Shown here: piece by piece, positions 27,774 through 36,587 of the stretch
Layout: each line of letters begins with the position of its first letter
Position numbering within the stretch: the first letter of the stretch is position 1
Assembly: GCF_017811175.1 (NCBI RefSeq)
Contig: NZ_JACWIJ010000002.1
Span: 1,116,001 to 1,180,000 of the forward strand
Source: Melaminivora jejuensis
GTDB taxonomy: Bacteria > Pseudomonadota > Gammaproteobacteria > Burkholderiales > Burkholderiaceae_C
DNA length: 64,000 nt
Direction: 5' to 3'
Notes under the pieces: generated by a model
The model's input: the letters and a program-made list of their open reading frames with translations, nothing else
The model's database searches: none
What the model was told of the DNA's origin: nothing
Translations under genes and position numbers: made by a program

Positions 27774-28970
27774 AAACACCCGCGTACCAGGCCGCCAAAC
27801 CCACCATTACCAAGTGCAGCCGCCAGTAGCGCCGCCGCCAGTAACCAGTGGCAATCAGCCAAGCGCCCAGCGCAAATCGTCCAGACGCAACAAACCCGGA
27901 GCGCCCTCAACGCCCCTCCTCGCCAGCAGTCTCGCCCGCCAGCCCTGCGCCAACTTCACCCCGTTGGATAGGGAGGGGATTTGCACCCCCGACACCCCAC
28001 TTGAAGAAACCTAACCGCTACGTACAGCCCGTGTCACGACTGTACGCCCGCACCCTTACGGTAATGCGACCTCCATAACCCGTAGCTCCGAAGAACCCAG
28101 ACGCCTGGAAAAGCACCCTAGACCGGGCCAGCCGCTATTTCGAGAGCCAACAGACCCCCGTGGTTGCGAGACCACCGCCGTGAACCCAACCTACGCGCTA
28201 CTCCCCGCCCCAGTCGGCAGGCCCTCACGCGCACTGGACGCCTATCCAGCAGGTTCCCTTATCACGCTAGCTACAGAGCGCCCCAGAGAGCCAGCAAAGC
28301 GCCAGCAACCCCTACACACCCATCACCCCCATCGAGCCTACTGCGGCCCACCATCGCTCCCTTCATCGTTGCCTACCCACAGCCGCCAGCAGCACACCAG
28401 CAGCCACCCATCGCAGCGCAGTTCCACAGCTCCCCACCAGCAGCTCCCCAGCAGTCCTCAGCACGCTTTCCCTCGCGCCAAAAACCCCAGAAAACCACCC
28501 AGCAAGCAGCCGCAACACACACGCAGCGCCACGCCCAAAACAGTACACACGCCGCCCCGGACAACACCAAAGTTGCTCAAATTTTCAGCAGTTCAGTGCC
28601 GAAATCGTTCAATAAACACGTTCTGTGCCCGCCTCTGTGTTGAACGAAGCGCGTAAGTGCTTGTCACCATTGAGGAATTCGACCGAGATATGACACTCTG
28701 TGTTGGTCTGTTGTGAATTCCAAAAAAGCGCACTACCCCTATAGGGCAGTGGGCGCAACAAAAAAAACGGGTCAGCCGAAGCTGCCGTTTCTTTCGCCCA
28801 TTGCGGGTCAAGAGTTGCCAGACATTTCCGCAAAAGCGGTGTTGGAAAGTGGTGCATGGCTCTAGCAAACCATGCGTGGGGGCCAGCGTAGCACGGCCTG
28901 GGCTGATCGTGCAGTGCAAATGAGAGCGCAAACGCAGCGCCTTTCAAATTTGACTCAAAGCCTTCTTGCT
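27774..28970. other. Region without convincing genes
   Basis: The plus strand is strongly C- and A-rich up to about 28600, which produces spurious Pro/Ser/Gln-rich frames. No domain, start signal or conserved motif supports any of them. The last part contains a terminator hairpin and leads into the parC-like array. It may be degraded plasmid DNA. Confidence 0.5.
28720..28762 (-). terminator. Hairpin terminator candidate
   Basis: An interrupted palindrome around CCCCTATAGGG with outer GCGC/GCGC pairing, flanked by A-run and T-run on the appropriate sides for minus-strand reading. No clear minus-strand gene precedes it. Confidence 0.5.
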
Positions 28971-28990
28971 TGAGACTGAAGGCTGACCCG

Positions 28991-29130
28991 CGCCACTTTT
29001 GGACAAATTCCGCCAATTTCGGACAGGACTGTCCAGATTTGGACAAATTCCGCCACTTTTGGACAGGACTGTCCACTTTTGGACAAATTTCGCCAATTTT
29101 GGACAGGATTGTCCAAATTTGGACAGCGAA
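28991..29130 (+). repeat. Phased iteron array, candidate plasmid centromere (parC)
   Basis: Seven GGACA boxes start at 29001, 29021, 29041, 29061, 29081, 29101 and 29121, exactly 20 bp apart. They form three 40-bp units, each containing the palindrome GGACAG-GA-CTGTCC or a close variant. Two helical turns of spacing place all boxes on one DNA face. Directly downstream are ParR-like genes and parM, so this is probably the partition site and the autoregulated promoter region of a type II (actin) par locus. Confidence 0.7.
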
Positions 29131-29385
29131 CAGCAAGACGCAAACAATGAGCAAGCCAGCGAAGAACACTCCCGCCCTACCCCATCCGTGCGCCTGCGGC
29201 TGTACTTTCACCGGGCCGAGTGGTCTCTCAGGGAGCTTTTCTCGCTGCTGGCGGCCATGCCTACCGAGAGTGAAAGAGCGGGGGCTATCCGCCATGTTTT
29301 GACATTTGGGTGCAGGCTGCCTTCACCTGCCCAACCAGTGGCCCCTCCCCAGAGGTCTCAGCCCTGTCCGTGCGCATCACCTTGA
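29119..29385 (+). CDS. ParR-like ribbon-helix-helix partition adaptor (candidate)
   Basis: About 88 residues from a TTG right after the iterons. The core VRLRLYF (beta strand), SLRELFSLLAAMP (helix 1) and ERAGAIRHVLTFG (helix 2) fits a ribbon-helix-helix fold like ParR of actin-type partition loci. ParR binds parC and recruits ParM filaments. The start is uncertain because no ATG lies in frame. A similar unit occurs in the next frame, so these could be two genes or one gene split by an indel. Confidence 0.5.
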   Translation: MDSEQQDANNEQASEEHSRPTPSVRLRLYFHRAEWSLRELFSLLAAMPTESERAGAIRHVLTFGCRLPSPAQPVAPPQRSQPCPCASP

Positions 29386-29729
29386 GCGCGAGAGATCCCT
29401 GGCTGCTGTCGCTGCTCCAGGAGATCACCCAAATCAACACCCCGGCAGAGAGAAGCACCTTCGTCAAGCAGCGATTATCCAAAATATATTCCTTGGAAAA
29501 TAACTCGCTGGCCTTTAAGCAAATAGAAAATACAACGGGAAAAATTCAACCTATTCAAGACGCCGCACTGGAACAACCTCAACATCAAGGGGTGCAATCT
29601 CAGCAGCAGGAGATGGCACCACAACCCTTTACCGCATCCTTGGCCCCATCTGAGCCGCCAGTAACCATCAAAACACCGGCCAATCAAAGCACCACTGCCG
29701 ATCTGACAGAAATGCCCCACCCACGTTGA
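29310..29729 (+). CDS. Second ParR-like/RHH protein (candidate)
   Basis: A 139-residue frame overlapping the previous one. It contains VRITLSARDPWLLSLLQEI and ERSTFVKQRL, the same strand-helix-helix layout as the upstream unit, then a Gln/Pro/Thr-rich tail with no domain. It could be the true ParR, a paralogue, or the C-terminal half of a frame-broken tandem protein. Its stop overlaps the start of a small third gene. Confidence 0.45.
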   Translation: MQAAFTCPTSGPSPEVSALSVRITLSARDPWLLSLLQEITQINTPAERSTFVKQRLSKIYSLENNSLAFKQIENTTGKIQPIQDAALEQPQHQGVQSQQQEMAPQPFTASLAPSEPPVTIKTPANQSTTADLTEMPHPR

Positions 29730-29917
29730 AGGAGAGCCTAGACACGCACCCACCCAAGGAATCCCCACCCAAAATGTCCAGCAGCTCCCAGCATCCAACC
29801 GAATTGGTTCCCGATGCAGGACAAGCTCGGGACGAAATAACAATCGTCACCAAAAAAAGCGCTTCTTTCAGGGAAAAAATGCGCATGTCGGCCAATATGC
29901 TCAAGCAGCAAAATTGA
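29726..29917 (+). CDS. Small hypothetical protein between parR-like and parM genes
   Basis: A 63-residue hydrophilic protein from a TTG overlapping the upstream stop; an ATG at 29774 is an alternative. It ends 13 bp before parM. The Lys-rich C-terminus (KKSASFREKMRMSANMLKQQ) is helical. No family recognised; the position suggests an operon partner in partition. Confidence 0.4.
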   Translation: MKESLDTHPPKESPPKMSSSSQHPTELVPDAGQARDEITIVTKKSASFREKMRMSANMLKQQN

Positions 29918-30402
29918 TTGGAACCCAAGATGGAAACAAAAGTAATCGCAATCGACGTTGGATACGGCAACACCAAGGCCGTCTGGAAAAACGGCATAGA
30001 CAAGCTCGGGCGTGAGCGCTGGGGGGAAATCTGCTTTCGTTCAGTTGCACCCTTGGCCCTGGTGGATGAAAAATCCTCTGGCATGAGCCACAGTCACAAC
30101 AAGGTTCTGCTCTCGATCAACGACCGCAACTATTACGCCGGGCCGGGTGCATCGCTGGGCATCGAATCGCGGGCGCTCGACCCCAATTACATCGAATCCG
30201 ACGAACATGAGGCTTTGCTTCGGGCCAGTTTGCACTTTGCCATGCGCGACATGAACTGTGTGTTTGAAGAAATCGACATGCTGGTCGTGGGCTTGCCCGT
30301 TTTGGGATTCAATGCCCGCAGCAAACGCCTGGAGCAAATCGCCTCTCAGCCTCGCACCATTCCCGTTCCAGGCGCGCTTCAGGAAAAAGGACACCCTGAA
30401 AG

Positions 30403-31459
30403 GGCTTTGTTGCACAAATCGCCACGACGACGCCCGTAGACTGACGGCGTGACAGATGCGAAGAAGAGGCAGCGGAGCAAGTACCGCACGACGAACTGGA
30501 AGGCGTACAACGCGGCGCTGAAGGCGCGAGGCTCGTTGACGATGTGGCTCGATGAGAGCATGCAGTGGCGTGGCACGCCGACCGGCAAGCGTGGGCGCAG
30601 CCCGACCTTCTCGGACACAGCGATCCAGTTCTGCCTGAGCATCAAGTGCCTGTTCGGCCAGCCCTTGCGCCAGGCGCTGGGCATGGTGCAAAGCCTGCTG
30701 CAGTTGGCCAAGCTGGACTGGCCGGTACCGGACTTCAGCACGGTCTGCCGACGCCAGAAGACCTTGCAGGTCGAACTGAGCTACCAGCCGAGAAAGTCGC
30801 CGTCGCCGTTGCAGTTGCTGGTGGACAGCACTGGCATCAAGTTCCTGGGTGAAGGCGAGTGGAAACGCAAGAAGCATGGCGCCGAGTACCGGCGCGAATG
30901 GCGCAAAGTCCATCTCGGCATCGACGCGCAAACGCTGGAAATACGCGCCATCGAGGTGACCAGCAATGCCATCGGCGATGCACCGATGCTGCCAGAGTTG
31001 CTGGCCCAGATCCCCGCCGACGAACCCATCGAGAGCGTCTGTGCGGATGGCGCCTACGACACGCGAGGCTGCCTGGACGCCATTGCCGAGCGGCAAGCGA
31101 TGGCGGTGATACCGCCGCGCAAGAACGCCAGCCATTGGAAGAAGTCGAGCCCGGGCTCGGCGCACCGCAACGAGGCTATTGGCGCGTGCCAGCGCTTGGG
31201 CCGCAGTATCTGGAAGAAGTGGAGCGGCTACCACCGGCGCAGCCTTGTGGAGACGAAGATGCACTGCTTCAAGCGACTGGGCGAACGGGTGACCGCGCGC
31301 ACGTTCGACCGCCAGGTTGTGGAGTTGCATGTCCGCGTGGCCTTGCTCAATCGCTTCAGCCAGATCGGCCGTCCCCAAACCGTGCCGGTGGCTGCCGTGG
31401 CATAGGTCCGTCCGGGGTTGGGGTCATACCGTCTGCAACTCGATTTGTGCAACAAAGCC
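30403..31459 (+). mobile_element. IS903-type element (IS5 family), copy 1
   Basis: 1057 bp, the same size as IS903, with ends GGCTTTGTTGCACAAATCG and the inverse. It is flanked by a perfect 9-bp duplication CCCTGAAAG (30394-30402 and 31460-31468). Recent insertion into parM. Confidence 0.9.
30449..31405 (+). CDS. IS903-group transposase
   Basis: A 318-residue DDE transposase: first Asp in LLVDSTGIKFLGEGEW, second in VCADGAYDTRGC and Glu in RRSLVETKMHCFKRLG, with the usual C-terminal LNRF tail. All catalytic residues are present, so it can act in trans on the decayed copy at 61727. Confidence 0.9.
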   Translation: MTDAKKRQRSKYRTTNWKAYNAALKARGSLTMWLDESMQWRGTPTGKRGRSPTFSDTAIQFCLSIKCLFGQPLRQALGMVQSLLQLAKLDWPVPDFSTVCRRQKTLQVELSYQPRKSPSPLQLLVDSTGIKFLGEGEWKRKKHGAEYRREWRKVHLGIDAQTLEIRAIEVTSNAIGDAPMLPELLAQIPADEPIESVCADGAYDTRGCLDAIAERQAMAVIPPRKNASHWKKSSPGSAHRNEAIGACQRLGRSIWKKWSGYHRRSLVETKMHCFKRLGERVTARTFDRQVVELHVRVALLNRFSQIGRPQTVPVAAVA

Positions 31460-32019
31460 CCCTGAAAGCATCACCGTCACCGCAAAACAAGTCAAGGTAC
31501 TGCCTCAGCCCTACGGAGCACTGCGTTATGCAGCCCAGCATTTGCCCGAGGACGATGAGATGTTTGCCGACCGAGCACTGTCCATGGTGATCGACCCTGG
31601 TTATCGCACCTTCGATTGGTTTGTTGCCAACTCCATGATGCCAGAACTCAAACTCAGCGGCTCATTCGACGGGGGTGTATCCAGCATCTTACGGCAGGTG
31701 AGCCATCAGATCGGCCATGACCACGGCACGGGCAGCCTGGAGTTCGACCAGGTGGAAGAAGGACTCACACGGGGCCGCATCAACCTGGGGTATCAGGTGA
31801 TCGATACCGGCCCTTATCAAAGCACTGTTCTGGACGCGGCCCGTAAAGAAGTCCTGGCTTTCCTGAGCCGTATTGACGCCAACAAATCCCGCTTGAGTCG
31901 TGTTTTTCTTGCCGGAGGTGGAGCGCACTACTACCGCCAAGCCTTGCAAGAAAGGCTGCCCGGCTACGATATCCAGCTCCTGAGCAACAGCGTCATGAGC
32001 AATGCGCGCGGTTACTGGC

Positions 32020-32258
32020 TCAGTGGCTGCGATGACTTTCAAGATTGAGGCCAGGCATCAATCCTTTGATGCCAGCGTGCGTCACAGGCACGCGCAACGG
32101 CGCAGCAAAACCCTTGGAAGTCATCGGGGTGATGATCACAGTCCTCAAGTGGTCGTACAGCTCAGCGGGCGACGCCACGACGAGGGGCACGACCTCCTGA
32201 TTTCGCTACCTATGGTCGGCTCGAGGTTCACGAGCCAGATTTCACCGTGCCTTACCAC
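32020..32258 (-). pseudogene. MazF/PemK-type toxin, one-base break and 3' truncation
   Basis: The GTG at 32258 overlaps the antitoxin stop. It reads VVRHGEIWLVNLEPTIGSEI, the MazF N-terminus, then loses frame at the G4 run 32184-32187. With one extra base the frame continues VVASPAELYDHLRTVII and PVTHAGIKGL, conserved MazF segments. The last 20 or so residues are replaced because the gene runs into the 3' end of parM. So even if the base loss is an error, the toxin is truncated. Confidence 0.7.
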
Positions 32259-32515
32259 GCCAGCTCCACATCCCCCTCGTTGCCGAACTCGCCCATGACC
32301 AGCCCGTCATCGCCCTCGGCGGCGAGCCTTCGGGCGGCTTGTGCCCAGCCTTGGCGCGGTGGCTTGGCAGGTTTGCGCAAGATGATGGCCCCGCCTTCGA
32401 CGGTCATCTCGGCATCGGTCGCATCCTCCAGACCCACTTGCGCCAATACAGTCTTTGGCAGGACAACGCCCCGGCTGTTGCCGATGGGGCGGATAGTGAC
32501 GTGAATGGCCTGCAT
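32252..32515 (-). CDS. MazE-like AbrB-fold antitoxin
   Basis: An 87-residue protein. The N-terminal swapped-hairpin AbrB domain is clear (VTIRPIGNSRGVVLPKTVLAQ), followed by an acidic C-terminal toxin-binding tail. It normally neutralises the downstream MazF and represses the operon with it. The partner here is broken, so this is an orphan antitoxin. The start at 32515 gives a typical MQAIHVTIR N-terminus. Confidence 0.8.
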   Translation of the reverse strand: MQAIHVTIRPIGNSRGVVLPKTVLAQVGLEDATDAEMTVEGGAIILRKPAKPPRQGWAQAARRLAAEGDDGLVMGEFGNEGDVELAW

Positions 32516-32582
32516 AGTGCCCACAACGTTATTACCGACACCTTCCACCGTCAAATCCTCGTAGCAACATGGTTGCAACTGC

Positions 32583-33818
32583 TCAGGCAGATCGGCTCAG
32601 GGGGACGACGCCTGCCGGCACCACCACATGGTCACAATGCCGCGCCCAATCGGCCATCAGGACGCGGCGCTTTTCAAACAGGCTCCCACGCTGATAGGCG
32701 GCCTCGGCCTTGTCCTTCAACTGGTGCGCCAGCGCATGCTCTATGACCTCGCGCGGGTGGTTGGTGGCCTCACCGCTCCAGTCCCTGAAGCTGGATCTGA
32801 AGCCATGCACGGTCAAATCCTGCCGGCCCATGCGCTTGAGTAGTGCCAAGCCGGCCATGTTGGACAAGGGCTTTTGGAGCTTGACTCCAGGGAATACATA
32901 GTCCCCTTTGCCATACACATCAGCCTGCATTTGCAGCACGTTCACGGCGGCATCTGACAGCGGTATGACGTGCTCTTTGCCCGCCTTCATGCGAGCAGCT
33001 GGAATCGTCCAGGTGCGCTGCGTCAGGTCGATCTCGCGCCACTCGGCGTTGAAGACTTCGGACGTACGGCAAGCGGTCAGGATGACCAGTTCGACGGCTC
33101 GCGCGGCAGCACCTTGTTGGCTGCGCAGCTCGCGCATGAAGGCTCCCATCTCGCGCCAAGGCAGGGCAGCATGGTGTTCTGTCTTTTGTACCTTCGAGCG
33201 TGCCGGCAGCAGCTTGTCCAGGTGTCCACGCCAGCGGGCCGGGTTGTCCCCTTGGCGGTAGCCGTGCACCGTCGCCCAATCGAGGATGCTCTCAATCCTG
33301 CCGCGCAGGCGTGCAGCGGTCTCGGCTTTGGTGCGCCAGATCGGTTCCAGCACGCGCATGACGTGCGTGGTCTCGACCTCGGCAATGAGCAGCCCACCAA
33401 TGATGGGATAGGCATAGGTCTCCAGGGTCGCCGTCCACTGGGCAGCGTGTTTTGCACTCTTCCAGCCGGCCTCGTGCGCCTTGATGTAGTCGTCAGCACA
33501 TGACGCAAAGGTGCGGCTGTTGCTGAGCTCCAAGCGGGCCTGTCGCTGCACCTCGCGCCTTTGCTCAATCGGGTCTATGCCATCGGCCAGCAGCTTGCGT
33601 GCCGCCTGGGCACGCTCGCGCGCCTCTTGCAAGGTGAATGCGATGACACTGCCCAGACCCATCTCGCGCGCCCTGCCGGCGATGGTGTAGCGCAGCACCC
33701 ATGACTTGCTGCCACCACGCGCCACTTGCAGCCACAGGTTGCCGCCATCGGCGTAGTAACCTGGCACCTTTGCCGTTTTGACTTGCAGCGCGCTCAAACG
33801 ATTGATTGCCCTTGCCAT
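32583..33818 (-). CDS. P4-type tyrosine recombinase (island integrase A)
   Basis: A 411-residue integrase. The N-terminal DUF4102/arm-binding domain includes YYADGGNLWLQVARGGSKSWVLRY; the catalytic domain has Arg in LTACRTSEVFNAEW, HGFRSSFRDW (His-X-X-Arg), the second His in HALAHQ and the Tyr in AAYQRG. All are present. It starts about 150 bp left of an att-like CGCCCTCTCCGCCA sequence, with TACCCACRT repeats near its start as possible arm sites. It should drive integration of the element to its left. Confidence 0.88.
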   Translation of the reverse strand: MARAINRLSALQVKTAKVPGYYADGGNLWLQVARGGSKSWVLRYTIAGRAREMGLGSVIAFTLQEARERAQAARKLLADGIDPIEQRREVQRQARLELSNSRTFASCADDYIKAHEAGWKSAKHAAQWTATLETYAYPIIGGLLIAEVETTHVMRVLEPIWRTKAETAARLRGRIESILDWATVHGYRQGDNPARWRGHLDKLLPARSKVQKTEHHAALPWREMGAFMRELRSQQGAAARAVELVILTACRTSEVFNAEWREIDLTQRTWTIPAARMKAGKEHVIPLSDAAVNVLQMQADVYGKGDYVFPGVKLQKPLSNMAGLALLKRMGRQDLTVHGFRSSFRDWSGEATNHPREVIEHALAHQLKDKAEAAYQRGSLFEKRRVLMADWARHCDHVVVPAGVVPLSRSA

Positions 33819-33962
33819 TTTTACCCACATTTCTACCCACGTTACATGGAACGATTGTATGGGATACTCTCGGATTCTTCAGGATCAAACTTAAACCTAA
33901 GTCATTGTTTTACATTGCTTTTTTAGCTTATTTCGAACTACCCTAGACTGCTAAGTGACGGA

Positions 33963-33976
33963 CGCCCTCTCCGCCA
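33963..33976 (+). other. att core repeat CGCCCTCTCCGCCA, left
   Basis: Identical to 46365-46378, same orientation. The ...CTCTCCGCCA end looks like a tRNA-Ser 3' end, a common integration target. It separates integrase A from the next island. Confidence 0.7.
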
Positions 33977-33985
33977 AAATAGATG

Positions 33986-34020
33986 AACCCTTGTAAGTCA
34001 TTGATTTGCAAGGGTTTTTT
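33986..34020 (+). terminator. Rho-independent terminator
   Basis: Stem AACCCTTG / CAAGGGTT with a 15-nt loop and a T6 tail, just after the att core. It may have been the terminator behind the original tRNA gene. Confidence 0.65.
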
Positions 34021-34039
34021 CTTTTTCAGGTTTGGTGAC

Positions 34040-34062
34040 TTACCACACGCAGTTACCACACG
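34040..34062 (+). repeat. Integrase arm-site repeats, left island end
   Basis: Two copies of TTACCACACG at 34040 and 34053, 13 bp apart. The same sequence with the same spacing occurs three times at the other end (46266-46300), next to integrase B. Confidence 0.7.
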
Positions 34063-34128
34063 CCCAGGTGGTTGATCACCCCCAGAGGCTCCCACGATTT
34101 TTTACCGCAAACTTTCGAGGTCTCACCC

Positions 34129-34535
34129 CTAAGCAATACTGTGCCGAGTTCCCCCGTGCCGGGGGTGTAGTGTGGCTGTGCTTGCACTCCCTGAATAAAG
34201 GAAGTCTTCGCTCTCGGTGACCACGGCGAGGGTGTCCCCTTCATATACCCAGCGCCAGCAGGTAGGCGGTGGAACGCCTTGGCTTCTGGCTTGTAGCTGC
34301 GCATGATCAGCTTGTAGAGGCCGGACTCGGAGACGGTCGTTAGACGCTGGCACCCACCAGGGGTGTTAAAAGTTTGAATACCCTTCTCAGCTTCATCCAG
34401 CGGGCGCACAGCGTTGGCAGTGTTGTTCAACCCAAGAACACGGCAAGCATCAACCGCAGCGAACCAGGGCTGGCCGTTGATGGTGATGACTCGGATGTTG
34501 TTGGTGTTGAAGTTGAAGGTGGACACGTTGTTCAT
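34129..34535 (-). pseudogene. Bro-N antirepressor fragment
   Basis: Starts at an ATG with a strong leader (CAGGAGAACACC). The Bro-N domain is partly preserved: IRVITINGQPWFAAVDACRVLG, then SESGLYKLIMRSYKPEAKAF. After that a segment is missing and the frame slips at the C4 run 34236-34239; the corrected frame reads LAVVTESEDF. Bro-N proteins are phage antirepressor-like DNA binders. It shares its leader sequence with the KilA-N fragment at 35516. Confidence 0.6.
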
Positions 34536-34639
34536 GGTGTTCTCCTGTGGAGGTGGTGGTGGTGGATGCAAAGCTCTCGGATGTTCTTGGGATGGGACTC
34601 GCTTGTGTGGAGTCACTCCACAGTAGCCCAGTGCCCTAC

Positions 34640-35260
34640 CATCCACATGGCAGCCCCTCGGGCAGGGTCTCGGTGGTCTTCTGCTCGTTGAACCACTGAC
34701 GAAGGTGTGTGGGGTGTGAGACCGTCACACACCTCATCCCCTGTGGGAAAGCTGGTGTCATCGCCGCCGACACCTCGGCCAACCACATGGCAGCACTTCG
34801 GGCAGGGACTCGGTGGTCTTCTGCTCTCGTGCCCACTGACAAAGGCGGTGAGGGTGAGTGGCATCTACTGGACAGCCGCTGTCTAGTGGAGGATCGTCCG
34901 ACTCCACGCAGACAGGGTGTAATTTGAGAGGGCGCTCATCACATCTGGTGAGCGGGTCGGTAGTAAACAGGACAAATCTGTCCCTTTTACAGGGCTGGCC
35001 CAACCGTATGGCAGCACTTCGGGCAGGGTCTCGGTGGTCTTCTGCTCGTTGAACGCCTTTCTGATCCACGTCGGGTGGGTCACCTCGTTATCGGAGGCTC
35101 CGACAACGGCCCAGTGTTCCGCGAACCACATCCTGATGCGGGTCGGGTGTGACTCCGAGGTGTCCAACGGTTGGACACCAGCCTGTGCAAACCACATGGC
35201 AGCACTTCGGGCAGGGACTCGGTGGTGTGACAGCCTGTCCTACCTCGGCCAACCACATGG
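34640..35260 (-). repeat. Mosaic of four roughly 40-60 bp repeats
   Basis: The block GGCAGCACTTCGGGCAGG (variants) plus CTCGGTGGTCTTCTGCTC recurs at about 34645, 34783, 35004 and 35191, all in one orientation, with extra shared pieces such as CTCGGCCAACCACATGG at 34774 and 35243. Translated on the minus strand, three copies give variants of FNEQKTTETLPEVLPCGW in different frames. No intact gene spans them. They look like repeated shuffled fragments of antirepressor genes. Confidence 0.65.
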
Positions 35261-35516
35261 TGTAGGCATAGGCCAGTTCCATGCAGACGTAGGTTCCACC
35301 GTAGCGACCAGCGTTCGAGATCACAGGTTGGTAACTCTGCGAATCCGCAGAATTAGAAAGTTCAACCATTAGTTCGGCGGTCTCTTCACGACGCAGAAAG
35401 AAGGCTGGTTGATGGTTCGGCTCACCACCCGCTGCCTTGTGCAGATCGTTCAGGCAGTAGCGGCCTGCGCTGTCAGTTTTGATGGTGGTGTTGTCGAGGG
35501 TGATGGTGTTGTTCAC
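35088..35516 (-). pseudogene. KilA-N domain fragment
   Basis: From a GTG with the same leader as the Bro-N fragment. It reads DSAGRYCLNDLHKAAGG, PAFFLRREETAELM and GGTYVCMELAYAYTMWLAE, the first two thirds of a KilA-N domain (phage DNA-binding). It then enters the repeat mosaic and loses similarity. The remaining frame to 35088 is mosaic sequence. Confidence 0.65.
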
Positions 35517-35697
35517 GGTGTTCTCCTGTGGCCGGAGGACACACCCACAGGCTCTACTCCTGTGGATCAAAAGGTACTCCCTGTGAGCCACCCAAAATCA
35601 ACCTCTGCCGCTTGGATCATTGCTGTTGATTTTTAATGAGCCACCGCCTATGATGTGAGCCATACATTGTGAGCCATCCTGGCAGGAGCCATTCCCC

Positions 35698-36282
35698 ATG
35701 TCCTCAGTCATCGCCTACGTCCGAGTCAGCACCGACGACCAAACCAACGAGAACCAGCGCAGGGCCATAGAGAGCCGCTACAAGGTCTCCAGATGGTTCG
35801 AGGAGGAAGGAGTATCGGGCAGCATCCCGGCCTCTCAGCGCCCTGCTATGAGCGCCTTGCTGTCCTACGTGCGTGAGGGTGACACGGTGGTGGTGGTTGC
35901 CATCGACCGCCTTGGCCGTAACACCATCGACGTTCTTAGCACGGTGGAAGCACTCCAGGCTAAGAAGGTCTCCGTGGTCTCGATGCGAGAAGGCTTCGAC
36001 CTCGCCACCCCTGCCGGGAAACTGATGCTCACCATGCTGGCAGCAGTCGCTGAACTGGAGCGGGAGAACATCAAGGCACGGCAGATGGCTGGGATCGAGA
36101 GAGCCAGGGCCGAGGGGAAGAACCTAGGCCGCGAGAAGGTGATCAACGATGAAGAGGTGCGCCAATGGCGACAGGCCAACAGCGCCAGCATCAAGGCCAC
36201 AGCAGAACACTTCGGCATCTCTACGGCCTCGGTCAAAAGGGCGTTTCAGGGAGGCGCAGGAAGGGCCTTGGCGGCCTCATAG
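35698..36282 (+). CDS. Serine recombinase (resolvase/invertase family)
   Basis: A 194-residue small serine recombinase. Catalytic Ser in AYVRVSTDDQTNENQ, conserved VAIDRLGRNTIDVL, the E-helix AAVAELERENIKARQ and a C-terminal HTH (IKATAEHFGISTASVKRAF). All expected residues are present and length is normal. It sits beside a mosaic of repeats, so it may resolve or shuffle sequences there, or may simply be the resolvase of the island. It is transcribed away from the mosaic. Confidence 0.88.
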   Translation: MSSVIAYVRVSTDDQTNENQRRAIESRYKVSRWFEEEGVSGSIPASQRPAMSALLSYVREGDTVVVVAIDRLGRNTIDVLSTVEALQAKKVSVVSMREGFDLATPAGKLMLTMLAAVAELERENIKARQMAGIERARAEGKNLGREKVINDEEVRQWRQANSASIKATAEHFGISTASVKRAFQGGAGRALAAS

Positions 36283-36389
36283 AGGCCTCGTGGAGGGAGA
36301 GTGAAGGCAAGAGTCAGGAAGCGCCATCAAGGGCAGTAGCAAGGCCCTCTGCCCCTGCAAAACCCATAGCTTCATATGCAAAAACGCAT

Positions 36390-36587
36390 ATGAAATCGAC
36401 GTTTAATGAAATGCCCGCAGTCCTGGAGGAGATGCAAGTCTCCCCGGAGGAACTCAAGGGAGCGGCTCAGGTGAAAACCGACGACTTCTGCCTCCGTACC
36501 AACGATGTTAAGTACCGTGGACAGGACTGCTCTGGATCGCTGGTCATTCACCCTTCCCTGGGTGGACGACCCACCGGAGTAAGCTGA
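36390..36587 (+). CDS. Hypothetical small protein
   Basis: About 65 residues from ATG 36390, acidic N-terminal half (MPAVLEEMQVSPEELKG). No domain is recognised and there is no strong SD. It may be the tail of a decayed gene that once followed the recombinase. Confidence 0.3.
   Translation: MKSTFNEMPAVLEEMQVSPEELKGAAQVKTDDFCLRTNDVKYRGQDCSGSLVIHPSLGGRPTGVS

Larger units (their letters stand above)
29930..32048 (+). pseudogene. parM: ParM/StbA-type actin-like plasmid segregation ATPase, interrupted by IS
   Basis: Without the IS and one copy of its 9-bp duplication the gene encodes a 350-residue actin-like ATPase. Signatures: phosphate-1 IDVGYGNTKAVW, phosphate-2 VIDPGYRTFDWFV and adenosine motif VFLAGGGAHYYRQAL. 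The reading frame rejoins exactly across the insertion (HPE then SITVTAK), showing the gene was intact before the IS arrived. ParM filaments push plasmid copies apart. Its loss implies that partition is no longer needed, in line with chromosomal integration of the plasmid segment. Confidence 0.85.

Noticed and set aside
28164..28656. Pro/Ser/Gln-rich plus-strand frames
   Set aside because: They arise from C/A-rich composition; several frames are open at once and none has a start signal or known motif.
28991..29130. Possible CRISPR array
   Set aside because: The spacing is an exact 20/40 bp phase with no unique spacers and no cas genes; a partition centromere explains it better.
28609..29295. 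Long minus-strand frame with repeated SKIGEICPK-like units
   Set aside because: The repeats are only the translation of the parC-like array; there is no domain and the frame crosses a terminator hairpin.
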